From Ornithinimicrobium flavum (GTDB lineage Bacteria; Actinomycetota; Actinomycetes; Actinomycetales; Dermatophilaceae): a stretch of 64,000 nucleotides of DNA. The DNA lies in assembly GCF_004526345.1 (NCBI RefSeq), contig NZ_CP038213.1, positions 2,170,001 through 2,234,000 on the forward strand, read 5' to 3'. Made by a program: the position numbers and the translations under genes. Below the pieces are notes generated by a model. The model did no database searches. It saw nothing but the letters and a program-made list of their open reading frames with translations, and was not told the origin of the DNA. Positions 48,342 to 57,792 of this stretch are shown here, piece after piece. Within the stretch, counting starts at the first letter, position 1. Every line of letters starts with the position of its first letter.

Positions 48342-50036
48342 CTACTCCGGGAGCTCGTGCTGGTGGTGGCGTGCCTCCACCTCGACGAGCCGCTGGCTGC
48401 GCTGCACGTCGAGGGCGGCCCGCACGAGCCCGGCGAACAACGGGTGCGCGTGGTCGGGGCGGGACTTGAACTCCGGGTGCGCCTGCGTGGCGACGTAGTA
48501 GGGGTGCACGTCGCGCGGGAGCTCGACGAACTCCACGAGGTCCCCCTCGGGCCATGTCCCGGAGACGACCAGGCCCGCGTCGGTGAGACGGTCCCGGTAG
48601 GCGTTGTTCACCTCGTAGCGGTGCCGATGACGCTCGGTGACCTCGGTCTCGCCGTAGGCCTCCGCCACCACGGAGCCGGGGAGCAGGGTCGCGGGGTAGG
48701 ACCCGAGGCGCATGGTGCCGCCCAGGTCCCCGGCTCCCTCCACGATGGCCTCCTGCTCCTTCATCGTGGCGATGACGGGGTCGGGGGTCCGCGGGTCGAA
48801 CTCGGTCGAGCTGGCCCCCGGGATCCCGGCGACGTTGCGGGCGTGCTCGATGACCATGGCCTGCAGACCCAGGCAGATGCCCAGGGTCGGCACCTGCCGC
48901 TCCCGGGCCCAGCGCAGGGCCCCGATCTTGCCCTCGATCCCCCGCACGCCGAAGCCGCCCGGCACGAGCACGGCGTCCACGCCGCCCAGGGCCCGGGTGG
49001 CGCCCACCTCGGTCTGGCACTCGTCGGAAGGGACCCATCGGATGTCCACCCTGGCGTCGTGCCGGAAGCCGCCGGCGCGCAGGGCCTCGGTGACCGACAG
49101 GTAGGCGTCGGGCAGGTCGACGTACTTGCCCACGAGGGCGATCTCGACGCGGTGCTCCGGCTCGTGGACCCGCTCGAGCAGGGCGTCCCACGCGGACCAG
49201 TCGACGTCCTTGAAGACCATCCCCAGGTGCCGGACGACGTAGGCGTCGAGCATCTCCCGGTGCAGGATCTTGGGGATGTCGTAGATGGACGGCGCGTCCA
49301 CGCAGGCGGCGACCGCCTGCTGGTCGACGTCGCACATCATCGAGATCTTGCGCTTGATGCCCTCCGGGATCTCGCGGTCGGCGCGCAGGACGAGGGCGTC
49401 GGGGGTGATGCCTGCCTGCCGCAGGGCTGCGACGGAGTGCTGCGTCGGCTTGGTCTTCAGCTCGCCGCTGGGAGCGAGGTAGGGCACCAGCGAGACGTGA
49501 ACGAAGAAGCTGTTGGCACGGCCGATCGCGTGCCGGACCTGGCGGGCCGCCTCGAGGAAGGGCAGGCTCTCGATGTCGCCGACGGTGCCGCCCACCTCGG
49601 TGATGATGATGTCCGGGCGCTCCCCGTCGGGCAGGTCCGCGTCGGCGCGCATCCGGGCGATGATCTCGTTGGTGATGTGGGGGATGACCTGGACCGTGTC
49701 GCCGAGATACTCCCCGCGGCGCTCCTTGGCGATCACGTCGTTGTAGACCTGGCCGGTGGTGACGTTGGCGCGGCCGGTGAGGTTGCGGTCCAGGAACCGC
49801 TCGTAGTGGCCGATGTCGAGGTCGCACTCCGCCCCGTCGTCGGTGACGAAGACCTCGCCGTGCTGGAACGGGTTCATCGTGCCCGGGTCCACGTTGATGT
49901 ACGGGTCCAGCTTCTGCATCGTCACCCGCAGGCCGCGCGACCTGAGCAGGAACCCCAGGCTGGAGGCCGTCAGGCCCTTCCCGAGCGAGGAGGCGACGCC
50001 TCCGGTCACAAAGATGTGCTTCGTCGTCTCCGCCAC
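48342..50036 (-). CDS. pyrG: CTP synthase
   Basis: The 564-residue enzyme aminates UTP to CTP. The synthase domain opens with [20 protein letters not shown] and has [29 protein letters not shown]. The glutaminase domain has the nucleophile Cys in [12 protein letters not shown] and the C-terminal His in THPEF-like [12 protein letters not shown]. It starts with GTG. It sits at the end of the tlyA-nadK-recN-steAB unit, away from the pyr operon, as usual in actinobacteria. Confidence 0.97.
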   Translation of the reverse strand: MAETTKHIFVTGGVASSLGKGLTASSLGFLLRSRGLRVTMQKLDPYINVDPGTMNPFQHGEVFVTDDGAECDLDIGHYERFLDRNLTGRANVTTGQVYNDVIAKERRGEYLGDTVQVIPHITNEIIARMRADADLPDGERPDIIITEVGGTVGDIESLPFLEAARQVRHAIGRANSFFVHVSLVPYLAPSGELKTKPTQHSVAALRQAGITPDALVLRADREIPEGIKRKISMMCDVDQQAVAACVDAPSIYDIPKILHREMLDAYVVRHLGMVFKDVDWSAWDALLERVHEPEHRVEIALVGKYVDLPDAYLSVTEALRAGGFRHDARVDIRWVPSDECQTEVGATRALGGVDAVLVPGGFGVRGIEGKIGALRWARERQVPTLGICLGLQAMVIEHARNVAGIPGASSTEFDPRTPDPVIATMKEQEAIVEGAGDLGGTMRLGSYPATLLPGSVVAEAYGETEVTERHRHRYEVNNAYRDRLTDAGLVVSGTWPEGDLVEFVELPRDVHPYYVATQAHPEFKSRPDHAHPLFAGLVRAALDVQRSQRLVEVEARHHQHELPE

Positions 50037-50096
50037 GGGCTTTGATCCTACGCCACGGCCGGGCCGGGCCTCGGGGCGGGTGGGGTATGCCGCCGC

Positions 50097-51218
50097 TCAG
50101 CGGCCGGGGCGGAGGCACCGGTAGGCCTCCAGCGCGGCTGCGACGGCCTCCTCGACGGTCGGCAGCTCGGCGGCGCGCGCCAGGGAGCGGGTGCGGAGGT
50201 CCTCCGCGAGGCCGGGCTCCTGGAGCACCCGTCGCACGGCGCCCGCGAGCGCCTCGGCCACACGGCCCTCGCCGGGGACCAGCAGCCCGGCCCCGCCGAG
50301 GACGAGACCGGTCCCACCGACGTCCGTCGCGACCACGGGGGTCCCGGCGGCCAGCGCCTCCTGGAGGAACAGGGGTTGTCCCTCCCACACCGCGGCGGAC
50401 ACGGCCACGTCGGCCCCGGCCAGCAGGGTGGGCACGTCGTCCCGCTGGCCGAGCAGACGCACGTCACCCGGGCCCTGACCGGCCAGGCGCTCCAGCTCGG
50501 CCCGTTCGGGGCCGTCGCCGGCCAGGACGAGGACGGGGGGCGGGTGCCGGTCGACCGTCGCCAGGAGCCGGTGGTAGGCCTCCAGGACCAGGCCCGTGCG
50601 CTTCTGCGCGCCGAGCCGACCGGCCGAGACGATCACCGGTGGGCCCCCCTCCGTCGGGAGCCCCAGCTCGGTGCGCACCGCCCACCTGGCGGCCCGTCGC
50701 TCCTCCGGCCCCGACACGGGGGTGTCGTCGGCCGGGACCACCGCCAGCCCGACGGCCGCGGCACCGCGGCGCCGCGCGCGCGCCACGAGGTCGGGCGAGA
50801 CGCCGAGGACGAGGTCGCCGCGGCGGCACACGACCTCCTCCAGCACGCGGTAGACGACCCCGGCCCGGCCGGCTGGCGGGGCGTTGTGCGTGGTCACCAC
50901 CAGGGGCGTGCTGGACCTCCGTCGGGCCAGGGCGGCGTAGGCGCCGGCGCGCACCCCGTGGGCGTGGACGACGTCGGCGCGGCCCACGAGCGCGGCGAGC
51001 CGACCGGTCTGGCGAGGGCCGGGGAGGGGCAGCCGCCCCGCGCCGATCTCCACCGTCTCGACGTGGACGCCGTGCTCGGCGAGACGGAACTGCTCGGCCA
51101 CGGCCGTCGGGCAGGCGACGACGACCGCGTGACCCTGCCGGGCGAGTCCGCGTGCGAGCTGGCGCACGTGCCGTCCGACCCCGCCGGCGACCACCGCGGT
51201 GACGAGCAGGATGTTCAC
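50097..51218 (-). CDS. GT4-family glycosyltransferase
   Basis: The 373-residue GT-B enzyme has a Gly-rich N-terminal acceptor domain (TAVVAGGVGRHVRQLARGLARQGHAVVV), a VVHAHGVRAGAYAALA strand, and a C-terminal GT4 domain with VIVSAGRLGAQKRTGLVLEA, PVLVLAGDGPERAELERLA and EGQPLFLQEALAAGTPVVATDVGG with the donor-binding Glu. Donor and acceptor are unknown. GTG 51218 has AAGGGG six bases upstream. It follows the MurJ-like gene by 16 bases. Confidence 0.88.
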   Translation of the reverse strand: MNILLVTAVVAGGVGRHVRQLARGLARQGHAVVVACPTAVAEQFRLAEHGVHVETVEIGAGRLPLPGPRQTGRLAALVGRADVVHAHGVRAGAYAALARRRSSTPLVVTTHNAPPAGRAGVVYRVLEEVVCRRGDLVLGVSPDLVARARRRGAAAVGLAVVPADDTPVSGPEERRAARWAVRTELGLPTEGGPPVIVSAGRLGAQKRTGLVLEAYHRLLATVDRHPPPVLVLAGDGPERAELERLAGQGPGDVRLLGQRDDVPTLLAGADVAVSAAVWEGQPLFLQEALAAGTPVVATDVGGTGLVLGGAGLLVPGEGRVAEALAGAVRRVLQEPGLAEDLRTRSLARAAELPTVEEAVAAALEAYRCLRPGR

Positions 51219-51234
51219 GCCAGACCCCTTCGTC

Positions 51235-52875
51235 TCAGGACCGGGTCCCCCGGCTGCGGGCGATTCTCGCACGGACGACCCGCCAGGCCTCCGGCGCCAG
51301 CGTCGCCGTCACCGCCCCGACCAGCACCGGTGCGGCGAGGGTGGTCAGGGCCCCCCACCCCAGCGCGGAGACCCAGCCGTCGGGGGCCGGCAGGGCCAGT
51401 CGCAGCAGGACCACGAGGGTGGCTCCTGCCAGGGCGGCGGCGGCCGCCCTGCCGAGACCGCGTAGGGAGTCCTGGCCCCAGGCCGCGCGGGTGAGGAGCA
51501 GGAGCACGGCCGCGGCCAGGGTCATGCCCGTCGAGGAGGACGCGGCCAGGAGCGCGAGCACACCGGTGATCCCTGCCTGGCCCGCCGCCCAGGGGGCGAG
51601 CACGAGCGCGAGCAGCCCGGCGACGGCCCAGCCCAGGACCGTGCCGGCGGCGGCGTCCCAGGCCCGGTTCGCGGCATACAGGGCCCGGGTGAGAACGGCG
51701 ATCACGGCCATGCCGAGCAGGCCGGGGGCCAGCAGCGCCAGGGTCGTCGGCAGGGCCTCCAGGCTCTCCCGCCCGGGCCCGTCGGCCCCGGCGTCGAGGG
51801 CGAGGAAGACCTGCCCGACGTCGTGCCGGGTGGCGGCCAGCACGGCCGCACCCGTCGCCGCGGCGACCACCGCAGCCGTCAGGGTCCGGCGCAGGGTCCG
51901 ACGGGCCTGGTCGGGGGCGTCGGTCAGCCTCGGGAAGGCGGCCGTGGCCAGCGGCACCACCAGGACGGCGAAGGGAAGCAGGTAGACGGTCTGTGCGTAG
52001 TTCCACACCGTGATACCCGCCACCCCGGTGCGGCCGGTGAGCAGGAGCACGACCACCACGAAGACCTGCTGGGCCCCGACGGCGAGCACGCCGGCGCCGG
52101 CCAGGGCCCCCGCCGTCCGCCCGGAGCCGGCGGGGAAGCGCAGCGTCGGACGCCACCGCACCCCGAGCCGGGCCGCCGGCAGCAGCAGGGGCAGGCTCAG
52201 CACCGCCACACCGAGCGTGGTGCCCCCGGCGAGCAGGACCAGGGCGGAGCGGGGCAGCTCGGCCAGCGGCTGGTCGGGGTCGTGCAGCACCCCGAAGGTG
52301 AGGTAGACACCGATGACGACCAGGCTCGACAGCAGCGGGGCCAGGGCGGCCGCGAGGAAGCGGCGGTGCGCCTGCAGCACCCCGGTGAGCATGATGCCGA
52401 CGCCGTAGAGCACGACCTGCGGGGCGAAGAGCAGCAGCATGAACCGGCCGAGGTCGACGGCCGCGCGGGGCTCGCAGCCCCGCTCGAGGTCCCCCCCACC
52501 CAGGAGCAGGGCCGCCACGGGGCCGGCCGTCAGCGCGACCAGCAGCGCCAGCGGCAGCAGCACGAGCAGGGTCCACCCCAGCAGGGCCGAGGCGGTGCGG
52601 TCGGCCGTCTCCTCATCCCCCCGCTGCAGGTGCCGAGCGACGAGCGGCACCGCGACGGCCGCCAGGGCACCGCCCGCCGCGACCTCGAAGAGGACGTTCG
52701 GCACCTGGTTGACGGTGGCGTAGACCTGACCCACGCACGTGGCCCCCACCGCGTGGGAGAACGCCGCCCAGCGGGCCAGCCCGACCGCTCGGGCCAGGAT
52801 CGTGACGACGGCGATGAGTCCGGCCGCCGCCACCAGCCCCTGCCCTCCGAGGCGGGCGCTGGGCGTCGCCGTCAC
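51235..52875 (-). CDS. MurJ/MviN-like lipid-linked substrate flippase
   Basis: The 546-residue protein has about 14 membrane helices and the MurJ fold pattern: VTILARAVGLARWAAFSHAVGAT near the start, NVLFEVAAGGALAAVAVPLVA, LLFAPQVVLYGVGIMLTGVLQAHRRF and PLATAAFPRLTDA. Such proteins flip lipid II or other polyprenyl-linked glycans. The main MurJ of actinobacteria usually lies elsewhere, so this may be a paralogue for another lipid-linked sugar. GTG 52875 overlaps the MraY-like stop. Confidence 0.85.
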   Translation of the reverse strand: MTATPSARLGGQGLVAAAGLIAVVTILARAVGLARWAAFSHAVGATCVGQVYATVNQVPNVLFEVAAGGALAAVAVPLVARHLQRGDEETADRTASALLGWTLLVLLPLALLVALTAGPVAALLLGGGDLERGCEPRAAVDLGRFMLLLFAPQVVLYGVGIMLTGVLQAHRRFLAAALAPLLSSLVVIGVYLTFGVLHDPDQPLAELPRSALVLLAGGTTLGVAVLSLPLLLPAARLGVRWRPTLRFPAGSGRTAGALAGAGVLAVGAQQVFVVVVLLLTGRTGVAGITVWNYAQTVYLLPFAVLVVPLATAAFPRLTDAPDQARRTLRRTLTAAVVAAATGAAVLAATRHDVGQVFLALDAGADGPGRESLEALPTTLALLAPGLLGMAVIAVLTRALYAANRAWDAAAGTVLGWAVAGLLALVLAPWAAGQAGITGVLALLAASSSTGMTLAAAVLLLLTRAAWGQDSLRGLGRAAAAALAGATLVVLLRLALPAPDGWVSALGWGALTTLAAPVLVGAVTATLAPEAWRVVRARIARSRGTRS

Positions 52876-53666
52876 GCCCGGCCCCACCGGTCCACCGCAC
52901 GCAGCACCGGTGTCCTGTCGATGACGGCGCTGAAGCTCACCCTCTCGCTCGCCAGCACGAGCCCGGTGACCACGCCCAGGGCCATCCACCGGCCACGGTC
53001 CGGCAGCAGCTGGGCCGCGGCCAGCCCGACCGCCGCCCCCAGCGGGTTGGCCCCCGTGTCACCGAGCATGGAGCGCCCCCGGAGGTCGTCGGGCAGAACG
53101 ACCAGACCGGCACCCACGACCGCGGCGGCGGCCGGCCGGCCGGCCGCCGCGAGCGGCAGTCCGCAGGCCAGGAAGACCTTGAGCGCCCGCCCGGGGCGCA
53201 GGTCGAAGAGGTTCGCCAGGTTGGCGGCACCCGCCACCAGACCGGCCCCGGCCAGGGTGTGGGCACCGAGGCCACGACCGCTCCTCCGGTCGGACCACGC
53301 GACCGAGACCGCCCCCGCCTCGACGAGGGCGAGGATCTTGACGACGCCGCTGGTCAGCTCGCCGTTCCGCAGGAGGCGCAGGTGCCCCCGCAGGCCCTTG
53401 ACGTCGGTGCGGCCGTCCACGTCGTCCAGGGCACCGGCGACGGCGCTCTCCCCCACCGCCCAGGCCGCGGCGGGGTCGACCAGCAGGAGCGGGGCGACGG
53501 CGCCGACGGCCAGGCTCAGTCCCTCAGTGAGGGTCACGGGGTCACCGGCGTGGTTGGTCCTCTCCCAGCGCTCCGACCCACCGGGGAGCCACCCACGCCG
53601 GGAGGCGACCCGCACGCCCAGGGCCGCGGAGGCGGCAGCCGCGGCCACGGCGAGCGGGTGCGTCAC
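52872..53666 (-). CDS. MraY/WecA-like polyprenyl-phosphate sugar-1-P transferase
   Basis: The 264-residue membrane protein has several transferase motifs: NHAGDPVTLTEG, ALDDVDGRTDVKGLRGHL (DDxxD), NLANLFDLRPGRALK in the place of the NxxNxxDG motif, and SMLGDTGANPLGAAVG. It is shorter than MraY (about 320-360) and has fewer helices. Its likely job is to load a sugar phosphate on a polyprenyl carrier. GTG 53666 overlaps the steB stop (GTGA). Confidence 0.8.
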   Translation of the reverse strand: MTHPLAVAAAAASAALGVRVASRRGWLPGGSERWERTNHAGDPVTLTEGLSLAVGAVAPLLLVDPAAAWAVGESAVAGALDDVDGRTDVKGLRGHLRLLRNGELTSGVVKILALVEAGAVSVAWSDRRSGRGLGAHTLAGAGLVAGAANLANLFDLRPGRALKVFLACGLPLAAAGRPAAAAVVGAGLVVLPDDLRGRSMLGDTGANPLGAAVGLAAAQLLPDRGRWMALGVVTGLVLASERVSFSAVIDRTPVLRAVDRWGRA

Positions 53667-54844
53667 GGGGTCGCCGTGGCGGTCGCGTCGTCCGGGGCGG
53701 AGGTCGGGGCGGGGACGGGCTGGGGGTCCTCCTCGACGGCCTCGGTCCCCGGAGCGTCCTCGGGCTCGGGGACGGGGCCGGTGATCTCGGCCTGGTCCGG
53801 GTCAGGACCGGGAGGGGTGATGATCCGCACCGGCGCGGGTGCCGGGACCGCGGCGTCCACCGACCCGCCCTCGCCGTAGCTCCCGCTGCGACCCTCCAGC
53901 TCCCACGCGAGCGCCAGGACGGCGGAGAGCTGCCCGGCGGCGCTCTCCAGGTTGTCGACCGTGGAGGTCTCCTCCCTCAGGTCGCGCCGGTCGCGGACCA
54001 CGCCCACCAGCGGGCTCACCCCGCCGCCCGGGGAGAGGGCCCGCGACTCGGCACCGGACCCGGCCACGACGGCCGCCGCGCCACCCTCGGCCAGCCGCTC
54101 GACCAGCGAGGAGCGCTCCTGGAGCGCGGCGACCGAGGCACGGGTGGGCTGGTCGTCCTCGTCCGTCGCCAGCTCCCCGTCCAGCACGAGCAGGGCGTCG
54201 GGTGGTCGTCGGTCGAGCACCGAGCCCTGGGCCTCACCCCGCCAGTCGAGATCGACATACCCCTCCAGCTCGAGCCGCTCCAGGGTGGCGAGCCAGGCCC
54301 CCGTCTGCCCGACGGCGTCGGCCCCGAGGAGCGCGGCGGCGAGCACAGGGGCCAGACCGGGCTGCACCTCCTCCGGTGCGGCCTCGTCGCCCGGCGCGGA
54401 CCTGTCCTCGATGTCGAGCCCGCTGCGGAGCTCGCGGGCCAGGGCCCCACGCCCCTCCGGGGCCTCCAGCGCCTCCAGGTCGCTGGACACCTCGAGCGCG
54501 AGCACCACCTCTCCCCCCGCGGCCTCCACGCCGTCCTGGACCCGGGCGACGTGGTTGCGGTCAGCCTCGGGGAGCACCACCACGGCGACGCGCGCCCCGC
54601 TCAGGGTGCCGGCCACCACCCGGTCGGCGACCGACCCCAGGGCGGCGTCCTTGTCACCGGCCAGGGCCTGCGCGGCGCCCAGCTCGGTGCGCAGGTCGGA
54701 GCGCTCGGCGCGCAGCTGCTCCACCTCCCCCTCGAGGGTGTCGGAGATGCCCTCCCGGAGCGGCCCGGCACCCAGCACGATTCCCACCGCGAGGGCGATG
54801 AAGACCGCGACCAGGGACACGACGTGGTAACGGAAGTCGATCAC
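53663..54844 (-). CDS. steB: SteB/MctB-family membrane-anchored coiled-coil protein
   Basis: The 393-residue protein has MIDFRYHVVSLVAVFIALAVG at the N-terminus, an uncleaved signal anchor, then a coiled coil (about 32-55, EVEQLRAERSDLRTELGAAQ) and a large extracytoplasmic domain. It ends in a Pro/Glu-rich tail of about 50 residues. The family is annotated copper transporter MctB from Mycobacterium; the Corynebacterium member SteB works with SteA in daughter-cell separation. The adjacent steA favours the SteB role. Confidence 0.88.
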   Translation of the reverse strand: MIDFRYHVVSLVAVFIALAVGIVLGAGPLREGISDTLEGEVEQLRAERSDLRTELGAAQALAGDKDAALGSVADRVVAGTLSGARVAVVVLPEADRNHVARVQDGVEAAGGEVVLALEVSSDLEALEAPEGRGALARELRSGLDIEDRSAPGDEAAPEEVQPGLAPVLAAALLGADAVGQTGAWLATLERLELEGYVDLDWRGEAQGSVLDRRPPDALLVLDGELATDEDDQPTRASVAALQERSSLVERLAEGGAAAVVAGSGAESRALSPGGGVSPLVGVVRDRRDLREETSTVDNLESAAGQLSAVLALAWELEGRSGSYGEGGSVDAAVPAPAPVRIITPPGPDPDQAEITGPVPEPEDAPGTEAVEEDPQPVPAPTSAPDDATATATP

Positions 54845-54847
54845 GGC

Positions 54848-56026
54848 TCAGAACAGCCCCTCGATCCAGGCCCAGGCATCGTCCCATCGTACGGCCACGA
54901 CGCCGAAGAGGGCCCGACCTCCCGGGGTCGCGCCCAGCGCGGCGAGGACGGCGAACAGGCCCGCCAGCGCGAGCCACACCACGGACCAGGTCGAGATCCT
55001 GGACCGGTAGAGCAGGCTGACGCCCTTGGCGTCCACGAGCTTGCTCCCGACCCGCAGCCGCGTGAGGAAGGTGCTGGCCATCCCCTGACGTCCCTTGTCG
55101 AGGAACTCCACCAGCGTGTCGTGGGTGCCGACGGCGACGATGAGCTCGGCCCCCAGCTCGTCCGCGACCAGCATCGCGATGTCCTCGCTCGTCCCGGGGG
55201 CGGGCAGGACGACGGCGTCCTGGATGCCCAGCTCCTGCACCCGGTCGAGTCCCGGGGCCCGTCCGTCACGGTAGGCGTGCACGACCAGCTCGGCGCCGCT
55301 GCGCAACGCCGCGTCGGAGACGGAGTCCATGTCACCCACGATGAGGTCGGGCCGGTAGCCGAGCTCCAGCAGGGCGTCCGCGCCACCGTCCACCCCGATG
55401 AGCACCGGCCGGGCCTCCCGCAGGAACGGCCGCAGGGTCTGCAGGTCCTCCTTGTAGTGGTAGCCCCGCACCACGACGAGGGCGTAGCGGCCGGCGAACG
55501 AGGTCCGCAGCTCCGGGACCCCGATCCCGTCGAGCAGGAGGGCCCGTTCCTGCCGGAGGTAATCCATGGTGTTGTGCGAGAACGCCTCGATCTGGGAGGA
55601 CAGGTTGGACCGTGCCGCGTCGTGCTGGGCGGCGACGAGGTCCGGCGTCAGACGCGTCCCGCTCGTCACCAGACGCCCGTCGACCCACAGCTCGCTGCCG
55701 GTGACCGTCCCGGTCGAGCCCTCCACCAGCTCCATCACCTCGGCCCCGACCCGGTCCAGCACCGGGATGCCCGCGTCCACGAGGATCTGGGGACCCATGT
55801 TGGGGTAGGCCCCGCTCGTGGACGGGGCGGCGTTGACCACCGCGGCCGGCTGGCAGGCCGCAAGCGCGTGCGCGCTGACCTGGTCGAGGTCCTCGTGGTC
55901 GATGACGGCGATCTCACCGGGCCGCAGTCGGCCGGTGAGCTTCTTGGTGCGGGGGTCCACCCGCACCCTGCCGGTGACCGGGGCGGCCAGGTCCGGCTGG
56001 CGGTCCCGGCGACGAGGTGGGCTCAC
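54848..56026 (-). CDS. steA: SteA, putative cytokinetic ring protein (thiamine pyrophosphokinase-like fold)
   Basis: The 392-residue protein has a central segment like thiamine pyrophosphokinase (VLIGVDGGADALLELGYRPDLIVGDMDSVS) and a C-terminal helix (about 350-370, STWSVVWLALAGLFAVLAAL). In Corynebacterium SteA and SteB form a complex at the division site that controls the hydrolase RipA. GTG 56026 overlaps the recN stop, and steB follows three bases after the stop. Confidence 0.88.
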   Translation of the reverse strand: MSPPRRRDRQPDLAAPVTGRVRVDPRTKKLTGRLRPGEIAVIDHEDLDQVSAHALAACQPAAVVNAAPSTSGAYPNMGPQILVDAGIPVLDRVGAEVMELVEGSTGTVTGSELWVDGRLVTSGTRLTPDLVAAQHDAARSNLSSQIEAFSHNTMDYLRQERALLLDGIGVPELRTSFAGRYALVVVRGYHYKEDLQTLRPFLREARPVLIGVDGGADALLELGYRPDLIVGDMDSVSDAALRSGAELVVHAYRDGRAPGLDRVQELGIQDAVVLPAPGTSEDIAMLVADELGAELIVAVGTHDTLVEFLDKGRQGMASTFLTRLRVGSKLVDAKGVSLLYRSRISTWSVVWLALAGLFAVLAALGATPGGRALFGVVAVRWDDAWAWIEGLF

Positions 56027-57792
56027 GGCCCGCTCCCCGTGGTGCGACGGGCCAGCAGCTCACGCGCGTGCTCCCGGGCGGCGTCGGACTCGGCGACGCC
56101 ACCCAGCATCCGGGCCAGCTCGGCCTCCCGCTCGGAGCCCTCGACCGCCACCACGCCGCTGCGCGTCACCTGGCCGTCGGTGCTCTTGCGGACGACCAGG
56201 TGCCGGTCGGCGTGAGCGGCCACCTGGCCGAGGTGGGTGACCACCACGACCTGGCTGTGCCGGGCCAGGCGCGCCAGCCGGGCACCCAGGTCCAGCGCCG
56301 CCGCGCCACCGACCCCGGCATCGACCTCGTCGAAGACGTAGGTGGGGACCGAACCGGTCCCCGCACCGCAGACCAGCTCCAGCGCCAGCATCACCCGGGA
56401 CAGCTCTCCCCCCGACGCCGCGCGGGTGACCGACCGCGCGGGCGCACCGGGGTTGGCGGCCAGCCGGATCTCGACCAGGTCGAGGCCGTGGCTCGCGGGC
56501 CGGGCCAGCCGCCCGCCCTCCAGGGGGACGGTGCCGCTCGTCGCCTCGACGCCGGGCTCCTCGTCCGGCGCCAAGCGCGGGGAGACGTCCACGGTCACGG
56601 TGGCCGAGCCCATGGCCAGGTGGGCCAGCTCCTCGCTGACCCTCGCACCGACCCGCTGACCCACCCGGGACCGCGCGGCGGTGAGGGCGGCACCGGCGCG
56701 CCCGACCGCACGGCGCAGCTCCGCGACCTCGGTGCGCAGATCCTCCAGCTGCTCGTCGGACAGGTCGATGCCGGCGAGCTCCCCCGCCGCCTCCTCGGCG
56801 AAGTGCAGGACGTCCGCGGTCCCGGGGCCGTACCGCCGCAGCAGCCCGCCCAGCGCCGCGCGACGCGTCTGGACCGTCTCGAGCCGCGCCGGGTCGACCT
56901 CGACCCCACCGGCGTAGGACGCCAGGTCGGAGGCCAGGTCGGAGGTGAGGTAGGCGAGCTCCTCCGTCCGGGTCCGCAGCCCGGCCAGCTCCGGGTCGTG
57001 CTCGGCGGCAGGCCCGAGGCCGGCCATCGCGGCGGCGAGCAGTCCGCTGACGGACGGCTGGTCGTCCAGGTCGTCCCCGGCGAGGGCGTCGTGCGCCGTC
57101 TGGGCACCGGCCCGCAGCTCCTCGGCGTGGGACAGCCGCACCGCCTCGGCTCTCAGCTCGTCCTCCTCCCCCTCGACGGGGGCGACCGCCTCGATCTCCT
57201 CCAGCGCGGTCCGCAGCGCGGCGACCCTCACCGACCGCTCGGCGGAGGACCGGGTCAGGCCCTCCAACCGCTCCCGGGCGCCCTGCCACCGCGCCCACAC
57301 CTGCTGGTAGGCGGCCAGGGCGTCGGCCACCTCCTCGCCCCCGGCGGCGTCGAGCAGGACGCGGTGCTGCTCGGCGTCCCGCAACCGCCACTGGTCGGCC
57401 TGACCGTGGACCGCCACGAGGTGCCTGCCGACGTCGGTCAGCACCGAGACAGGGGCGCTGCGTCCTCCGACGGACGCCCTCGACCGCCCCTCGGCGGCGA
57501 CGGTGCGGACCAGGATGAGACCGTCGTCGACATCACCTCCGGCCTCGGCGACGCGCAGGGAGGCCGGGTGGTCGGCGGGGACGTCCACCTCGCCCTCCAC
57601 CACCGCGCGCCCCGAGCCGGCGCGGACCAGCCCGGCGTCGGCACGGTCACCCAGCAGCAGGCCCAGCCCGCTGACGACCATGGTCTTCCCGGCCCCCGTC
57701 TCCCCGGTGATGACGTTCAGGCCGTCGCTCAGGTCCAGCTCGGCGTCGTCGATGACTCCGAGCCCCTGGATCCGGATGCGTCGCAGGGTCAC
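56023..57792 (-). CDS. recN: DNA repair protein RecN
   Basis: The 589-residue SMC-like ATPase has Walker A at about 30-37 (GETGAGKT), long coiled-coil arms through the middle, and the C-terminal signature SGGELSRVMLALELV and Walker B YVFDEVDAGVGG. It helps bring broken DNA ends together. GTG 57792 overlaps the nadK stop (GTGA) and matches the family N-terminus VTLRRIRIQGLGVI. Confidence 0.95.
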   Translation of the reverse strand: MTLRRIRIQGLGVIDDAELDLSDGLNVITGETGAGKTMVVSGLGLLLGDRADAGLVRAGSGRAVVEGEVDVPADHPASLRVAEAGGDVDDGLILVRTVAAEGRSRASVGGRSAPVSVLTDVGRHLVAVHGQADQWRLRDAEQHRVLLDAAGGEEVADALAAYQQVWARWQGARERLEGLTRSSAERSVRVAALRTALEEIEAVAPVEGEEDELRAEAVRLSHAEELRAGAQTAHDALAGDDLDDQPSVSGLLAAAMAGLGPAAEHDPELAGLRTRTEELAYLTSDLASDLASYAGGVEVDPARLETVQTRRAALGGLLRRYGPGTADVLHFAEEAAGELAGIDLSDEQLEDLRTEVAELRRAVGRAGAALTAARSRVGQRVGARVSEELAHLAMGSATVTVDVSPRLAPDEEPGVEATSGTVPLEGGRLARPASHGLDLVEIRLAANPGAPARSVTRAASGGELSRVMLALELVCGAGTGSVPTYVFDEVDAGVGGAAALDLGARLARLARHSQVVVVTHLGQVAAHADRHLVVRKSTDGQVTRSGVVAVEGSEREAELARMLGGVAESDAAREHARELLARRTTGSGP

